A stretch of DNA of 64,000 bases, taken from assembly GCF_028736035.1 (NCBI RefSeq), contig NZ_CP117866.1, positions 8,597,001-8,661,000 of the forward strand. Direction: 5' to 3'. Source of the stretch: Streptomyces sp. T12. Lineage in GTDB: Bacteria; Actinomycetota; Actinomycetes; Streptomycetales; Streptomycetaceae. Shown here one piece after another: positions 36,228 to 45,281 of this stretch (positions are counted from its first letter, which is position 1; each line of letters opens with the position of its first letter). Under the pieces are notes generated by a model. That model searched no databases. It saw only the letters and a program-made list of their open reading frames with translations, and had not been told where the DNA came from. Position numbers and translations under genes: made by a program.

Positions 36228-38134
36228 ATGGACAGCCACCGTGCCCCTGTCGGTCCGACCTCCCTCTCCCGGCGGCAGTTCACGACAGCCTCCGCCACCA
36301 CAGCCGCGCTGGCCGCGTTGACTCCCGCGTCGGCGGCCGCTGCCGCCGCACCCGCCGTCCCCCGACGGGCCCCGCAGCGAGCACGCTCCACCGCCGACTG
36401 GGACACGTGCCTGACGGTCGCCCGCGCCCTGCTGGTGGTCGACGAGCACGACCAGCCGCTCGTACCGACGTACCGGAAGATCCTCGACTCCGGGCTGCCG
36501 TGTGCGAAGACGAAGACCGCGAAGAGAATCCTCGTCGTCGGCGCCGGTCCCGCCGGTCTGCTCGCCGCCTGGCTGCTGAAGCGGGCCGGGCACCATGTCA
36601 CGCTCGTCGAGGCCAACGGCAATCGCGTCGGCGGCCGGATCAAGACCTTCCGTACCGGCGGGCACGAGCAGGCGGCGCAGGCCTTCGCCGACCCGGCGCA
36701 GTGCGCGGAGGCGGGCGCCATGCGCATCCCCGGCAGCCATCCGCTGGTGATGAGCCTGATCGACCAACTCGGCGTCAAACGCCGCCGGTTCCACCTCGTC
36801 GACGTCGACGGCGACGGCAAACCCGTCAACAACGCCTGGCTCCACGTCAACGGCGTCCGCGTGCGCCGCTCCGAGTACGCGAAGGCGCCCCGCAGGATCA
36901 ACGAGTCCTTCGGCGTCCCCCGCGAGTACCGGGACACCCCCTCCTCGACCATCCTGCGCCCGCCGGCTTCGACGAGCGGACCATCGACCTGATCGGCACT
37001 CTGGAGAACCTCACCTCACGGCTGCCGCTGTCGTTCATCCACAGCTTCATCAGCCAGTCCCTGATCAGCCCCGACACCGAGTTCTGGGAGCTGGTGGGCG
37101 GCACCGCGACCCTGCCGGACGCGCTGCTGAAGCAGGTCGCCGACGTCCTGCGCCTCGACCGGCGCGCGACGCACATCGAGTACTGGGCCCCCGGCCGGCC
37201 CGGCGCCGACGACACCTCCCACGTCGACGCCAAGGGCCCGCACGTCTGGATCGAGACCGTCTCCGAGGGCCGCGACGGAATGGTCGTGCGCGAGCAGTTC
37301 ACCGGTGACCTCGCGATCGTCACCGTGCCGTTCTCGGGGCTCAGGCAGGTGCAGGTCAGCCCGCTGATGTCGGACAAGAAGCGGCGCGCGGTCGCCGAGC
37401 TGCACTACGACAGCGCGACCAAGGTGCTGCTCGAATTCGGCCTGCGCTGGTGGGAGTTCACCGAGGCCGACTGGAAGCGGGAGCTCGACGCCGTACGGCC
37501 CGGGCTCTACGACGACTACCGCAAGGGCAAGGCGCCCGCCGACGGCAGCCTCCTCGGCAGCCATCCCTCCGTCCCCGAAGGCCACATCAGCGACGCCCAG
37601 CGCGCCCTCCCCCACGCTCGAACCGGCTTCGCTCGGCTCGCGCGGGGCACCCCCATCGCCGCCAACCGCTGGGCCACCCGCGACCAGCCCGAGGCGGCGC
37701 ACATCATCGGCGGCGGGTCCGTCTCCGACAACTCCAACCGCTTCATGATCAACCCCTCCCACCCGATCGACGGCAGCAAGGGCGGCGTCGTCCTCGCCTC
37801 CTACAGCTGGGCCGACGACGCCTCCCGCTGGGACTCCCTCGACGAGGACGCCCGCTACCCGCACGCGCTGCGGGGACTGCAACAGGTCTACGGCCAGCGC
37901 GTCGAGGTCTTCAACACGGGGGCCGGGCGGACCCAGAGCTGGTTGCGCGATCCGTACGCGTACGGGGAGGCGTCCGTCCTCCTTCCCGGTCAGCACGCCG
38001 AGCTCCTCGCCGCCATCCGCGCGTCCGAGGGCCCGCTGTACTTCGCCGGGGACCACACCTCGGTCAAGCCGTCGTGGATCGAGGGCGCCCTTGAATCGGG
38101 GGTGCGGGCGGCACTGGAGGCGCACGGGGGCTGA
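36228..38134 (+). pseudogene. Flavin monoamine/L-amino-acid oxidase, broken by internal deletion
   Basis: The first part (36228-36992) has a Tat-type signal (SLSRRQF), a GxGxxG FAD-binding segment ([19 protein letters not shown]) and family sequence up to DTPSSTILR. Reading then runs to a stop in the wrong frame, while family sequence resumes in another frame as [17 protein letters not shown] and continues to the normal end with [17 protein letters not shown] and [17 protein letters not shown]. By comparison with remembered homologues, about 45-50 residues plus a frame are missing near 36955-36970, so the gene cannot make the full enzyme. A dispersed hairpin repeat also sits in frame at 37607-37656, replacing a few residues by [18 protein letters not shown]. 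Confidence 0.85.
37607..37656 (+). repeat. Dispersed hairpin repeat, copy 3, within the oxidase pseudogene
   Basis: The sequence starts CTCCCCCACGCTCGAAC and ends GGGGCACCCCCAT, matching the copy at 10250-10301 except for a few bases in the loop and a 2-nt length difference. Confidence 0.8.
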
Positions 38135-38150
38135 CCCGCCGCGGGGTCAG
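38131..38150. terminator. Short hairpin between convergent genes
   Basis: CTGACCC (38131-38137) pairs with GGGTCAG (38144-38150) around a 6-nt loop. The arms contain the stop codons of both the oxidase pseudogene and the SpoIIE-type gene. This is a modest candidate for a bidirectional terminator. Confidence 0.45.
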
Positions 38151-40825
38151 GCAGGGCCGTCGGCGAGGGGCTGCTCCGTCCAGATCACCTTGCCGTCCGC
38201 GGTGTACCGCGTGCCCCACCGCTCGGCGAACTGCGCCACCAGGAACAGGCCCCGTCCACCCTCGTCCGTCGTGGCCGCGCTGCGCAGATGCGGGGCGGTG
38301 CTGCTGCCGTCGGCGACCTCGCAGATCAGGGCGCGGTCGCGGATCAGGCGGACGTGGATGGGGCCGGTGGCGTGGCGGAGGGCGTTCGTGACCAGCTCGC
38401 TGAGGATCAGCTCGGTCGTGAACGCCTCCTCCGCCAGCCCCCACTCGTCCAGCGTCCTGGTGGCCGCCGCCCGGACCCGGGCCACGGCCGCGGGGTCGTC
38501 CGGGACGTCCCAGGACGCCGTGCGGTCGGCGGGGAGCATCCGCGTCCGCGCGACGACGAGGGCGACGTCGTCGCGCGGCCGCTCGGGCAGCAGGGTCTCC
38601 AGTACCGCCTTGCACGTCTCCTCCGGCGTCCGGCCGTGTGTCGGCGGCGCCGCGGCGAGCGCCCCGCGCAGCAGCTCCAGCCCCTCGTCGATGTCCCGCC
38701 GCTGGTCCTCGACCAGCCCGTCCGTGTACAGCACGAGACCGCTGCCCTCGGACAGGTGCAGCTCGGTCGCCTCGAAGGGCAGGCTGCCGCCCAGGCCCAG
38801 CGGGGGCCCGCCGGGGACGGCGGGGAACTCGACGCGGCCGTCGGGGTGGACGAGGGCCGGTTCGAGGTGGCCGGCGCGGGAGAGGGCGCACAGCCCGGAG
38901 GTCGGGTCGTACACGGCGTACAGGCAGGTGGCCCCGGTGACCGGCGCGGCCTCGCCGTCGCCCTCGTCCTGGTCGATGCGGACCACCAGCTCGTCCAGAT
39001 GGCCGAGGAGTTCGTCGGGCGGCAGGTCCAGGGTGGAGAAGTTGTGGACCGCCGTACGGAGCCGTCCCATCGTGGCCGCCGCGTGCAGCCCGTGCCCGAC
39101 GACGTCCCCGACGACCAGCGCCACCCTCGCGCCCGGCAGCGGGATGACGTCGAACCAGTCCCCGCCGACCCCGCCCTGCGCCGCGTGCGCGGGCAGATAG
39201 CGGTAGGCGACGTCGAGGCCGCTCTGGGCGGGCAGGGCCCGGGGCAGCAGGCTGCGCTGGAGCGTGACCGACAGGGTGTGCTCGCGGGTGTAGCGGCGGG
39301 CGTTGTCGATGCTGACGGCGGCCCGGGCCACCAGCTCCTCGGCCATCGAGACGTCGTCCTGCTCGAAGGGCTCGGGCCGGTCGGCGCGCCAGAAGGTGGC
39401 CATGCCCATGATGACGCCGCGGGCGCGCAACGGGACCGTGAGCATCGCGTGGATCCCGAAATCCACGAGCCTGCGGGCGTTGTCGGGATCCTGCTCCTGC
39501 CAGCCGGAGAAGGCGGGCATGTCCGCCTCCAGCACGGTCTGGCCGGTGCCGAAGCCGAAGGCCTGCGGGGTGGCCGGGGCGAAGTGGATCAGCTTCCCGA
39601 TCGGATAGAGCGGGCTGCCCTCCCGCACACCCCGGAACGCGACCCGGCGCATGTCCGTGCGGCCCAGCTTCGGCTCCCCGCCGCGCAGCACCGGATCCGC
39701 CAGGTCGATGCTGACGAAGTCGGCGAACCGCGGCACCGCGAAGTCGGCCAGCTCCTGCGAGGTGCGCGTGACATCGAGGGTGGTGCCGATCTCCAGCCCC
39801 GCGTCGTACAGCAGCTTCAGCCGCTCCTGCGCCACGTCCGCCCTGCCGGTCATCGTCCGCAGCTCGGTGGTGTCCCGCAGCGTGGCCACGCTGCCGGGCG
39901 GCCCGCCGGCCCGGTCGGTCGAGCGCTGGCTGACGGCCAGCAGCCGGCCCCGCGCCAGGTGCACCTCGTCGGTGGCGTCCCGCCCGGAGGCGAACAGTGC
40001 GGCCAGGTCGCTTCCGATGCCGAGGTCGAGGCAGAGCCGCCCTTCCGCGTCGGCGGCCAGCCCGAGCAGTCGGCGCGCCTCGTCGTTCGCCAGCGCCAGC
40101 CGCCGCCGCCCGTCCAGGATCAGCACCCCCTCCCGTACGGAGTGCAGAACGGCGTCGTGATGCTCGTACATCCGCGTCATCTCGGCGGGCCCCAGCCCGT
40201 GCGTCTGCCGCAGCAGCCGCCGGCTGACCAGCGCGGTCCCGCCGGTGGCGAGGGCGAACGCGGCCGCCGCCGAGCCGAGCAGCACCGGCAGCTGGTGATC
40301 CACGACCCCGCCCACGCTGGCCAGCGTCACCCCGGCGGCCACCAGACCGACGACCTCGCCGTCGCCGTCGGTCACGGGGACCACGGCCCGCACGGACGGC
40401 CCCAGGGTTCCGGTGTACGTCTCCCGTACGACCCCGCCCGCCGCGGCCGGTGCGATGGTGCCGACGAAGTGCTTGCCGATCCGGTCGGGGTTGGGATGCG
40501 TGTAGCGGATCCCGTCCCTGGTCATCACGACGATGAAGTCCACGCCGGTCGCCTCGCGCGCCGCCTCGGCACGCGGCTGGAGCAGCGTGGTCGGATCCGG
40601 ATCGGCCAGGGCCTCGACGACGCCCGGCGCGTTCGCGAAGGACTCGGCGACGGCGAGGGACCTGTTGCGGGCCTCCCGCTCGGTGTCGTTGCGGACCTGC
40701 AGCACCAGGGCCGCCACCGCGGCGGCGACGAGGAGCAGCACGATCGCCGCCTGCAGCACGAAGACCTGCCGGGCGACGGTGCGCGCGCTCAACAGGGAGC
40801 GCAGGCGGCCGAGGATTCCGGCCAT
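38147..40825 (-). CDS. Membrane sensor SpoIIE-type phosphatase with HATPase domain
   Basis: 892 residues. It has a membrane helix at about 23-43, a Cache/CitA-like extracellular sensor to about 175, a second helix, PAS (LHSVREGVLILDGRRRLALAN), GAF (DAGLEIGTTLDVTRTSQELADFA...) and a SpoIIE/PP2C phosphatase with GGDWFDVIPL and VGDVVGHGLHAAATMG and a DGLVED end. The C-terminal GHKL ATPase carries ELVTNALRHATG and DEGGRGLFLVAQFAERWG. It should sense an external signal and dephosphorylate an anti-anti-sigma factor, while the kinase domain can act in the opposite direction. Four such genes lie together here; the target STAS protein is not in the window. Confidence 0.9.
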   Translation of the reverse strand: MAGILGRLRSLLSARTVARQVFVLQAAIVLLLVAAAVAALVLQVRNDTEREARNRSLAVAESFANAPGVVEALADPDPTTLLQPRAEAAREATGVDFIVVMTRDGIRYTHPNPDRIGKHFVGTIAPAAAGGVVRETYTGTLGPSVRAVVPVTDGDGEVVGLVAAGVTLASVGGVVDHQLPVLLGSAAAAFALATGGTALVSRRLLRQTHGLGPAEMTRMYEHHDAVLHSVREGVLILDGRRRLALANDEARRLLGLAADAEGRLCLDLGIGSDLAALFASGRDATDEVHLARGRLLAVSQRSTDRAGGPPGSVATLRDTTELRTMTGRADVAQERLKLLYDAGLEIGTTLDVTRTSQELADFAVPRFADFVSIDLADPVLRGGEPKLGRTDMRRVAFRGVREGSPLYPIGKLIHFAPATPQAFGFGTGQTVLEADMPAFSGWQEQDPDNARRLVDFGIHAMLTVPLRARGVIMGMATFWRADRPEPFEQDDVSMAEELVARAAVSIDNARRYTREHTLSVTLQRSLLPRALPAQSGLDVAYRYLPAHAAQGGVGGDWFDVIPLPGARVALVVGDVVGHGLHAAATMGRLRTAVHNFSTLDLPPDELLGHLDELVVRIDQDEGDGEAAPVTGATCLYAVYDPTSGLCALSRAGHLEPALVHPDGRVEFPAVPGGPPLGLGGSLPFEATELHLSEGSGLVLYTDGLVEDQRRDIDEGLELLRGALAAAPPTHGRTPEETCKAVLETLLPERPRDDVALVVARTRMLPADRTASWDVPDDPAAVARVRAAATRTLDEWGLAEEAFTTELILSELVTNALRHATGPIHVRLIRDRALICEVADGSSTAPHLRSAATTDEGGRGLFLVAQFAERWGTRYTADGKVIWTEQPLADGPA

Positions 40826-40893
40826 GCCTCTTTTCTAGCACCGTTCGGTGGGGCGGGCACGGTGCCGGTGCGCTCCGCGGGAATGGCCGGGCG

Positions 40894-42066
40894 CTACGGC
40901 GAGCACGAGCCGATGCGCCCGGCGTCGGACGCTGCCGGGGCCGCGGGCGGCTCGGGGGCGACCGGGATGCGGAGCAGCAGCAGGGCCGCGTCGTCGTGCA
41001 GTCGGCCGCCCACGTGGGCCAGCAGTTCGTCGTGGAGTGCGGTGACCGTGCGGGCCGGCTCCTCGGACGCGTGCCGCGCCAGCCCCTCGGCGAGCGGGTA
41101 GAACTCACGGCCGTGGTTGCGGGCCTCGGTGACGCCGTCGGTGTAGAGCAGCAGCTGGTCCCCGTCGGTGAAGGGCAGCACCTGCAGAGCGGGGGTCTCG
41201 CCGGAGAGGGTGCGCAGCCCGAGGGGCGGTGCCGGAAGGTCCGGCTCGACCGGCACGACGACGGACTCGCGCACCAGCAGCGGCGGCGCGTGACCGCAGT
41301 TGACCACTTCCAGCTGGCCCGCCCGCGGGTACCCGGCGACCACGGCGGTGACGAAGTCGTCGCTGCCCAGGTTGCGGGCCAGGCTCCGCTCGATCCGCGC
41401 GACGACGGCGAGGAGATCGGGCTCGTCGTAGGCGGCCTCGCGGAAGACACCGAGCACCAGAGCGGCCGTCCCCACGGCCGGCAGTCCCTTGCCGCGCACA
41501 TCGCCGACGATCAGCCTGACGCCGTAGGGCGTGGACACGAGCGCGTAGAGGTCACCGCCGATCCGGGCCTCCGCCGCGGCCGCGCTGTAGCGGACGGCCA
41601 CCTGGAACGGCCCCACCGTCGCCGGTACGGGCTGCAGCAGCGCGTGCTGAGCGGCCTCGGCGACGGAGCGGACGGCCGCCAGCACCCGCTCGCGCCGCCC
41701 GCGCAGCGCGCTGGCCAGGACACTCGCCAGGGTGACGGCCAGCAGGGCGGCCAGCACGACCGCCAGCTCGCGGCCCTGTCCGCCGTCCCGGATCCCGAGG
41801 GTCGCGCCCAGGGCGGCGGCGAGCAGTCCCACGCACAGGACCCCGCGCGGCCCGTTCGTGGTCGCGGCGAGCGCGGGACCCACGGCGAGCAGCGGCACCG
41901 AGGTCATCCCCGACCCGCAGATGAGGTCGACGACCACGATGGCGAAGACGATCAGGATCGGCAGTACGGGTGTAGCGGCGACCAGTCGCCTCGGCATGTG
42001 GTCACGACCGTGGTGCGGGGCCTTGCTCATGTCTTGTCGGCTGTCCTCACCTGTGCGCGCGGGCAT
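40894..42066 (-). CDS. Membrane-bound SpoIIE/PP2C phosphatase
   Basis: 390 residues, or 378 from an alternative ATG at 42030. Three or four hydrophobic helices occupy about 25-115 (VLPILIVFAIVVVDLICG, ALAATTNGPRGVLCVGLLAAALGA, LAVVLAALLAVTLASVLASAL). The phosphatase domain then has ARIGGDLYALV, VGDVRGKGLPAVG and LYTDGVTEARN, all the metal-site aspartates expected. No PAS, GAF or HATPase part is present, so it is the simplest of the four phosphatases in the cluster. It is transcribed leftward, 68 bp upstream of the 892-residue sensor, and likely belongs to the same signalling set. Confidence 0.87.
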   Translation of the reverse strand: MPARTGEDSRQDMSKAPHHGRDHMPRRLVAATPVLPILIVFAIVVVDLICGSGMTSVPLLAVGPALAATTNGPRGVLCVGLLAAALGATLGIRDGGQGRELAVVLAALLAVTLASVLASALRGRRERVLAAVRSVAEAAQHALLQPVPATVGPFQVAVRYSAAAAEARIGGDLYALVSTPYGVRLIVGDVRGKGLPAVGTAALVLGVFREAAYDEPDLLAVVARIERSLARNLGSDDFVTAVVAGYPRAGQLEVVNCGHAPPLLVRESVVVPVEPDLPAPPLGLRTLSGETPALQVLPFTDGDQLLLYTDGVTEARNHGREFYPLAEGLARHASEEPARTVTALHDELLAHVGGRLHDDAALLLLRIPVAPEPPAAPAASDAGRIGSCSP

Positions 42067-42132
42067 GCGCCCATGAAATGTCCGTTTCGTCTAGGAAATA
42101 GGTTCGACGAGGGTGGGACAAGGACAGCATTT

Positions 42133-42891
42133 TCAGATAGTGAGCGAGAGGCCTCTCGTCACGCGGCTCGCGGCCGGGAGCAGCCGCGCCGTGATCTCCT
42201 CCAGCCGGGAGCGCCGGTCGGCCCGCAGCGAGACACCGAGCGAGCCGAGGGTGTTCCCGCTGTACACCGGCACCGCGACACAGACCGTGCCGAGGGCGTA
42301 CTCCTCCAGGTCCGTGACGGCCGGGGCCATCGGCGAGGAGTCGAGCCGCCGGAGCAGTTCCGGTGTGTCGGTGATCGTCCTGGGGGTGAGGTCGGCGAGC
42401 GCATGCCGGGACAGGTAGTCCTTGCGCGCCTCGTCGTCCAGCTCGCGCAGGACGGACTTGCCCAGCGCCGTGGCGTGTCCGGCGTCCTCGAACCCCACCC
42501 ACAGGTCGACGCGGGGAGTGCGGGGACCGTCGACGATCTCGGCGACCCGGATCTCCCCCTCCTCGTAGAAGGTGAGGTAGGCGGCGGTCGACAGTTCGTC
42601 CCGCAGCGCGGCGAGCGTGGGGCGGATCCGGCTGAGCAGCGCCTGCGCCCGGCCCGTCGTGTGCAGCATCTGGAGCCGTTCGCCCAGGATGAACCCGCCG
42701 TCGTCGAGCTTGCGGACGTACCCGTCGTGGACCAGCGTCCGCAGCAGGTGGTACGCGGTGGCCAGGGGCAGGCCCGTCTCGCGTGCCAGCTGCTTCGCCG
42801 GCGCGCCGTTCTCGTGCGCGCTGACTGCCTCCAGCAGGCGGAAGGCCCGCTGGACAGAGCTGATCAGCGTCGGGCCGTCACGAGCACCCAT
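42133..42891 (-). CDS. IclR family transcriptional regulator
   Basis: 252 residues. The N-terminal winged helix (SVQRAFRLLEAVSAHENGAPAKQLARETGLPLATAYHLLRTLVHDGYV) is standard, followed by the IclR effector-binding domain (GRAQALLSRIRPTLAALRDELSTAAYLTFY, GHATALGKSVLREL, AVPVYSGNTLGSLGVSL). It probably represses or activates metabolic genes in response to a small ligand. It lies between two phosphatase genes on the same strand. No metabolic gene adjoins it, so the target is unknown. Confidence 0.88.
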   Translation of the reverse strand: MGARDGPTLISSVQRAFRLLEAVSAHENGAPAKQLARETGLPLATAYHLLRTLVHDGYVRKLDDGGFILGERLQMLHTTGRAQALLSRIRPTLAALRDELSTAAYLTFYEEGEIRVAEIVDGPRTPRVDLWVGFEDAGHATALGKSVLRELDDEARKDYLSRHALADLTPRTITDTPELLRRLDSSPMAPAVTDLEEYALGTVCVAVPVYSGNTLGSLGVSLRADRRSRLEEITARLLPAASRVTRGLSLTI

Positions 42892-42959
42892 ACCAACAGC
42901 GTGCGCCGGGCGTGCCGCGCGGGCAAGGCGGACGTGAGCGACGGAGCGGGCTGCCGGGT

Positions 42960-45026
42960 CTACAGCACCCGCGCGACGAGAAGGGCGACGTCGTCGTGGT
43001 CGTCGGGATGGCGCAGGCCGTACAGCAGCAGGTCGCAGGTCTCCTCAAGGGGACGGAGAGGTTCGTCGAGGAAGCCGAGCAGGACGTCAAGGCGCTCGTC
43101 GATGGGGTGGAGCCGGGTCTCGACGAGGCCGTCGGTGTACAGGACCAGCAGATCGCCGGGGCCGAGGCCGACCGTGGTGGTCCCGAAGGGGATGCCGCCG
43201 ACGCCGAGCGGGGCGCCCGTGGGCAGTTCGAGCAGTTCGGGGGCGCACCCGGGGCGGGCCAGCGCGGGCGGCATGTGTCCCGCGTTGGCGATACGGCACT
43301 GCCTCGTGCGGGGGTCGTACACCGCGTAGAGGCAGGTGACGATGTAGTGCTCCAGATCGCAGGTGATCTTGTCCAGGTGCTGGAGCACGGCGCCGGGATC
43401 GAGGTCGAGGTCCGCGTAGGCGCAGGTGGCGGTGCGCAGCCGGCCCATGGTGGCGGCGGCGTCGATGCCGTTGCCCATGACGTCGCCGACGACCAGGGCG
43501 GTCTTGTCGTCGGTCAGCGGGATGACGTCGTACCAGTCGCCGCCGACCTCGCTGGTGGCCTGGGCGGGCTGGTAGCGGGAGGCGAGCTCCAGGCCGGTCT
43601 GGTGCGGCGCATGGTCGGGCAGCAGGCTGCGCTGGAGGGTGAGGGCGGTGTTGCGCACGCTCTGGAACCAGCGGGCGTTGTCGATGGCCACGGCGGCCCG
43701 GCTGGCCAGCTCACCGGCGAGGACGACGTCGTCCTGGTCGAACGGCACCGGATTGCGGGTGCGCTTGAGGTCGAGGGCGCCCAGCACCTCGCCGTGCGCG
43801 ATCAACGGCACGGCGAGATAGGAGTGGACGCCGGCGCGGGCCAGCAGGGAGGTGGCCTCGTCGTCCCGGGCGATGCGCCGCAGGTCGTGCTCGCCGACAT
43901 GGCGCACCAGCACCGGCCGGGCGGTGTGGACGCACAGGGTGACGAGGCGGTCTCCGTCGTAGGCGGCGAGATCACCGGGCGGGTCGGCGGCACGCAGGGC
44001 CACGCTGGGGTAGGACGCTTTCAGGGCGAGGGCGCGGAAGAGCTCGGGGCCGTTGTCCGGTTTGCGCATCCGGCGGCAGGCCAGGGCCGAGTCCAGGACG
44101 TCCACGGCGACCACGTCGGCCAGCTCGGGCGCGGCGATGTCGGCCAGCTCGCGGGCGGTCTGTTCGACCTCCAGCGTGGTGCCGACCCGGGTGGAGGCGT
44201 CGGCGACCAGGGCCAGGCGCCGCCGGGCCCGGTCGGCCTCGGCGGCCGCACGGTGCCGCTCGGTGACGTCGACGAACGAGATGGCCGCGCCCAGGACCCG
44301 CCCGCTGGAGTCGTCCAGCCGGTAGAAGGACAGGGACCAGGCGTGCTCGTGGTCGGGGTCGGCCGGTGGTCGGCCCACGTGGTACTGGTCGAGCAGCGGG
44401 GTGCCCGTGGTGAGCACCTGACGCAGGGCGGACTCGATGGTGTCGATGTCGGGCAGGGGCAGGGTCTCCCGCAGCCGACGGCCGACGTGGTCCTCGGCCG
44501 GTGTGGCGTCGATGCGCTCCAGTGCCGGGTTGACCAGCAGATAGTGCAGGTCGGGGTCGAGGAGGGCGATCCCGATCGGGGACTGGTTGATCAGCCGCTC
44601 GCACAGCGCCAGGTCGGTCTCCACGCGCTGGAGCAGCGAGTGGTCGGCCGCGATGCCCAGGGCGTACACGTCCCCGAGATCGTCCAGCAGCCGCATGTTG
44701 CGGAACTCCGTCAGGACGGTGCTGCCGTCCTTGTGCCGCACGGGGAAGGCGCCCGCCCAGCTCCGGCCGGTCTCCAGCACCTCGGCGAACAGCTTCGCGA
44801 CGGCCGGCAGGTGCTCGGGGTGGATGAACAGCCGCGCCGCGTATGTGCCGAGAGCCTCCTCGGAGGTGTAGCCGAAGAGGTCCTCGGCCTGCGGGGTCCA
44901 GAACACGATGCGGCCGTCGGCGTCGACGACCACCGCGGCCACGCTCAGGACATCCAGCAGGCCGGTCGGCCGGGGCGGCTCGCGCTCGTACCCGCCACCG
45001 TCGGACTCGAAGGATTCGGCTCTCAT
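42960..45026 (-). CDS. PAS-PAS-GAF-SpoIIE phosphatase
   Basis: 688 residues from ATG 45026 (GGAG 6 nt upstream). There is no membrane segment. Two PAS domains (VLSVAAVVVDADGRIVFWTPQAEDLFG; INQSPIGIALLDPDLHYLLVN) are followed by GAF (DASTRVGTTLEVEQTARELADIA) and SpoIIE/PP2C with VGGDWYDVIPL, VGDVMGNGIDAAATMG and LYTDGLVETR. The protein ends with the phosphatase, so unlike its neighbours it lacks a HATPase domain. It is divergent from the 823-residue paralogue across 234 bp. Confidence 0.9.
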   Translation of the reverse strand: MRAESFESDGGGYEREPPRPTGLLDVLSVAAVVVDADGRIVFWTPQAEDLFGYTSEEALGTYAARLFIHPEHLPAVAKLFAEVLETGRSWAGAFPVRHKDGSTVLTEFRNMRLLDDLGDVYALGIAADHSLLQRVETDLALCERLINQSPIGIALLDPDLHYLLVNPALERIDATPAEDHVGRRLRETLPLPDIDTIESALRQVLTTGTPLLDQYHVGRPPADPDHEHAWSLSFYRLDDSSGRVLGAAISFVDVTERHRAAAEADRARRRLALVADASTRVGTTLEVEQTARELADIAAPELADVVAVDVLDSALACRRMRKPDNGPELFRALALKASYPSVALRAADPPGDLAAYDGDRLVTLCVHTARPVLVRHVGEHDLRRIARDDEATSLLARAGVHSYLAVPLIAHGEVLGALDLKRTRNPVPFDQDDVVLAGELASRAAVAIDNARWFQSVRNTALTLQRSLLPDHAPHQTGLELASRYQPAQATSEVGGDWYDVIPLTDDKTALVVGDVMGNGIDAAATMGRLRTATCAYADLDLDPGAVLQHLDKITCDLEHYIVTCLYAVYDPRTRQCRIANAGHMPPALARPGCAPELLELPTGAPLGVGGIPFGTTTVGLGPGDLLVLYTDGLVETRLHPIDERLDVLLGFLDEPLRPLEETCDLLLYGLRHPDDHDDVALLVARVL

Positions 45027-45238
45027 CCCAGCTCCTGCGCCACCGGCCGGCAGAGACTGCCGGCCTCCGTCACAGCCGGGTACCACGGCTGAGACGACCG
45101 GCACCTCCATGCTCCCTCCACCCCGCCGCCTTGCCCAGCCCGGGCCGGCCTGGCGAGCTCTCGTGCACGGGCCGGGTGCCGCCCGGCCCGTGCACATCGG
45201 GCGGACAAGCAGGAACATGGTCGTGTGAGGACGGGACC

Positions 45239-45281
45239 CATGGACGCTGCGTGAGGACCCATGGATGCTCCGCGAGATGAC
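45239..45281 (+). repeat. 21-nt direct repeat at the start of the PAS-SpoIIE-HATPase gene
   Basis: GACCCATGGACGCTGCGTGAG is followed immediately by GACCCATGGATGCTCCGCGAG with three mismatches. Both copies contain an ATGGA start-like sequence, but only the second is in frame with the gene. It looks like a local tandem duplication. Confidence 0.6.

Noticed and set aside
38288..41101. 937-codon plus-strand frame
   Set aside because: Shadow of the SpoIIE-type gene; no recognisable sequence.
38064..41501. 1145-codon minus-strand frame across two phosphatase genes
   Set aside because: It is Arg/Ala/Pro/Gly-rich, lacks domains and overlaps two clear SpoIIE genes on the same strand in another frame.
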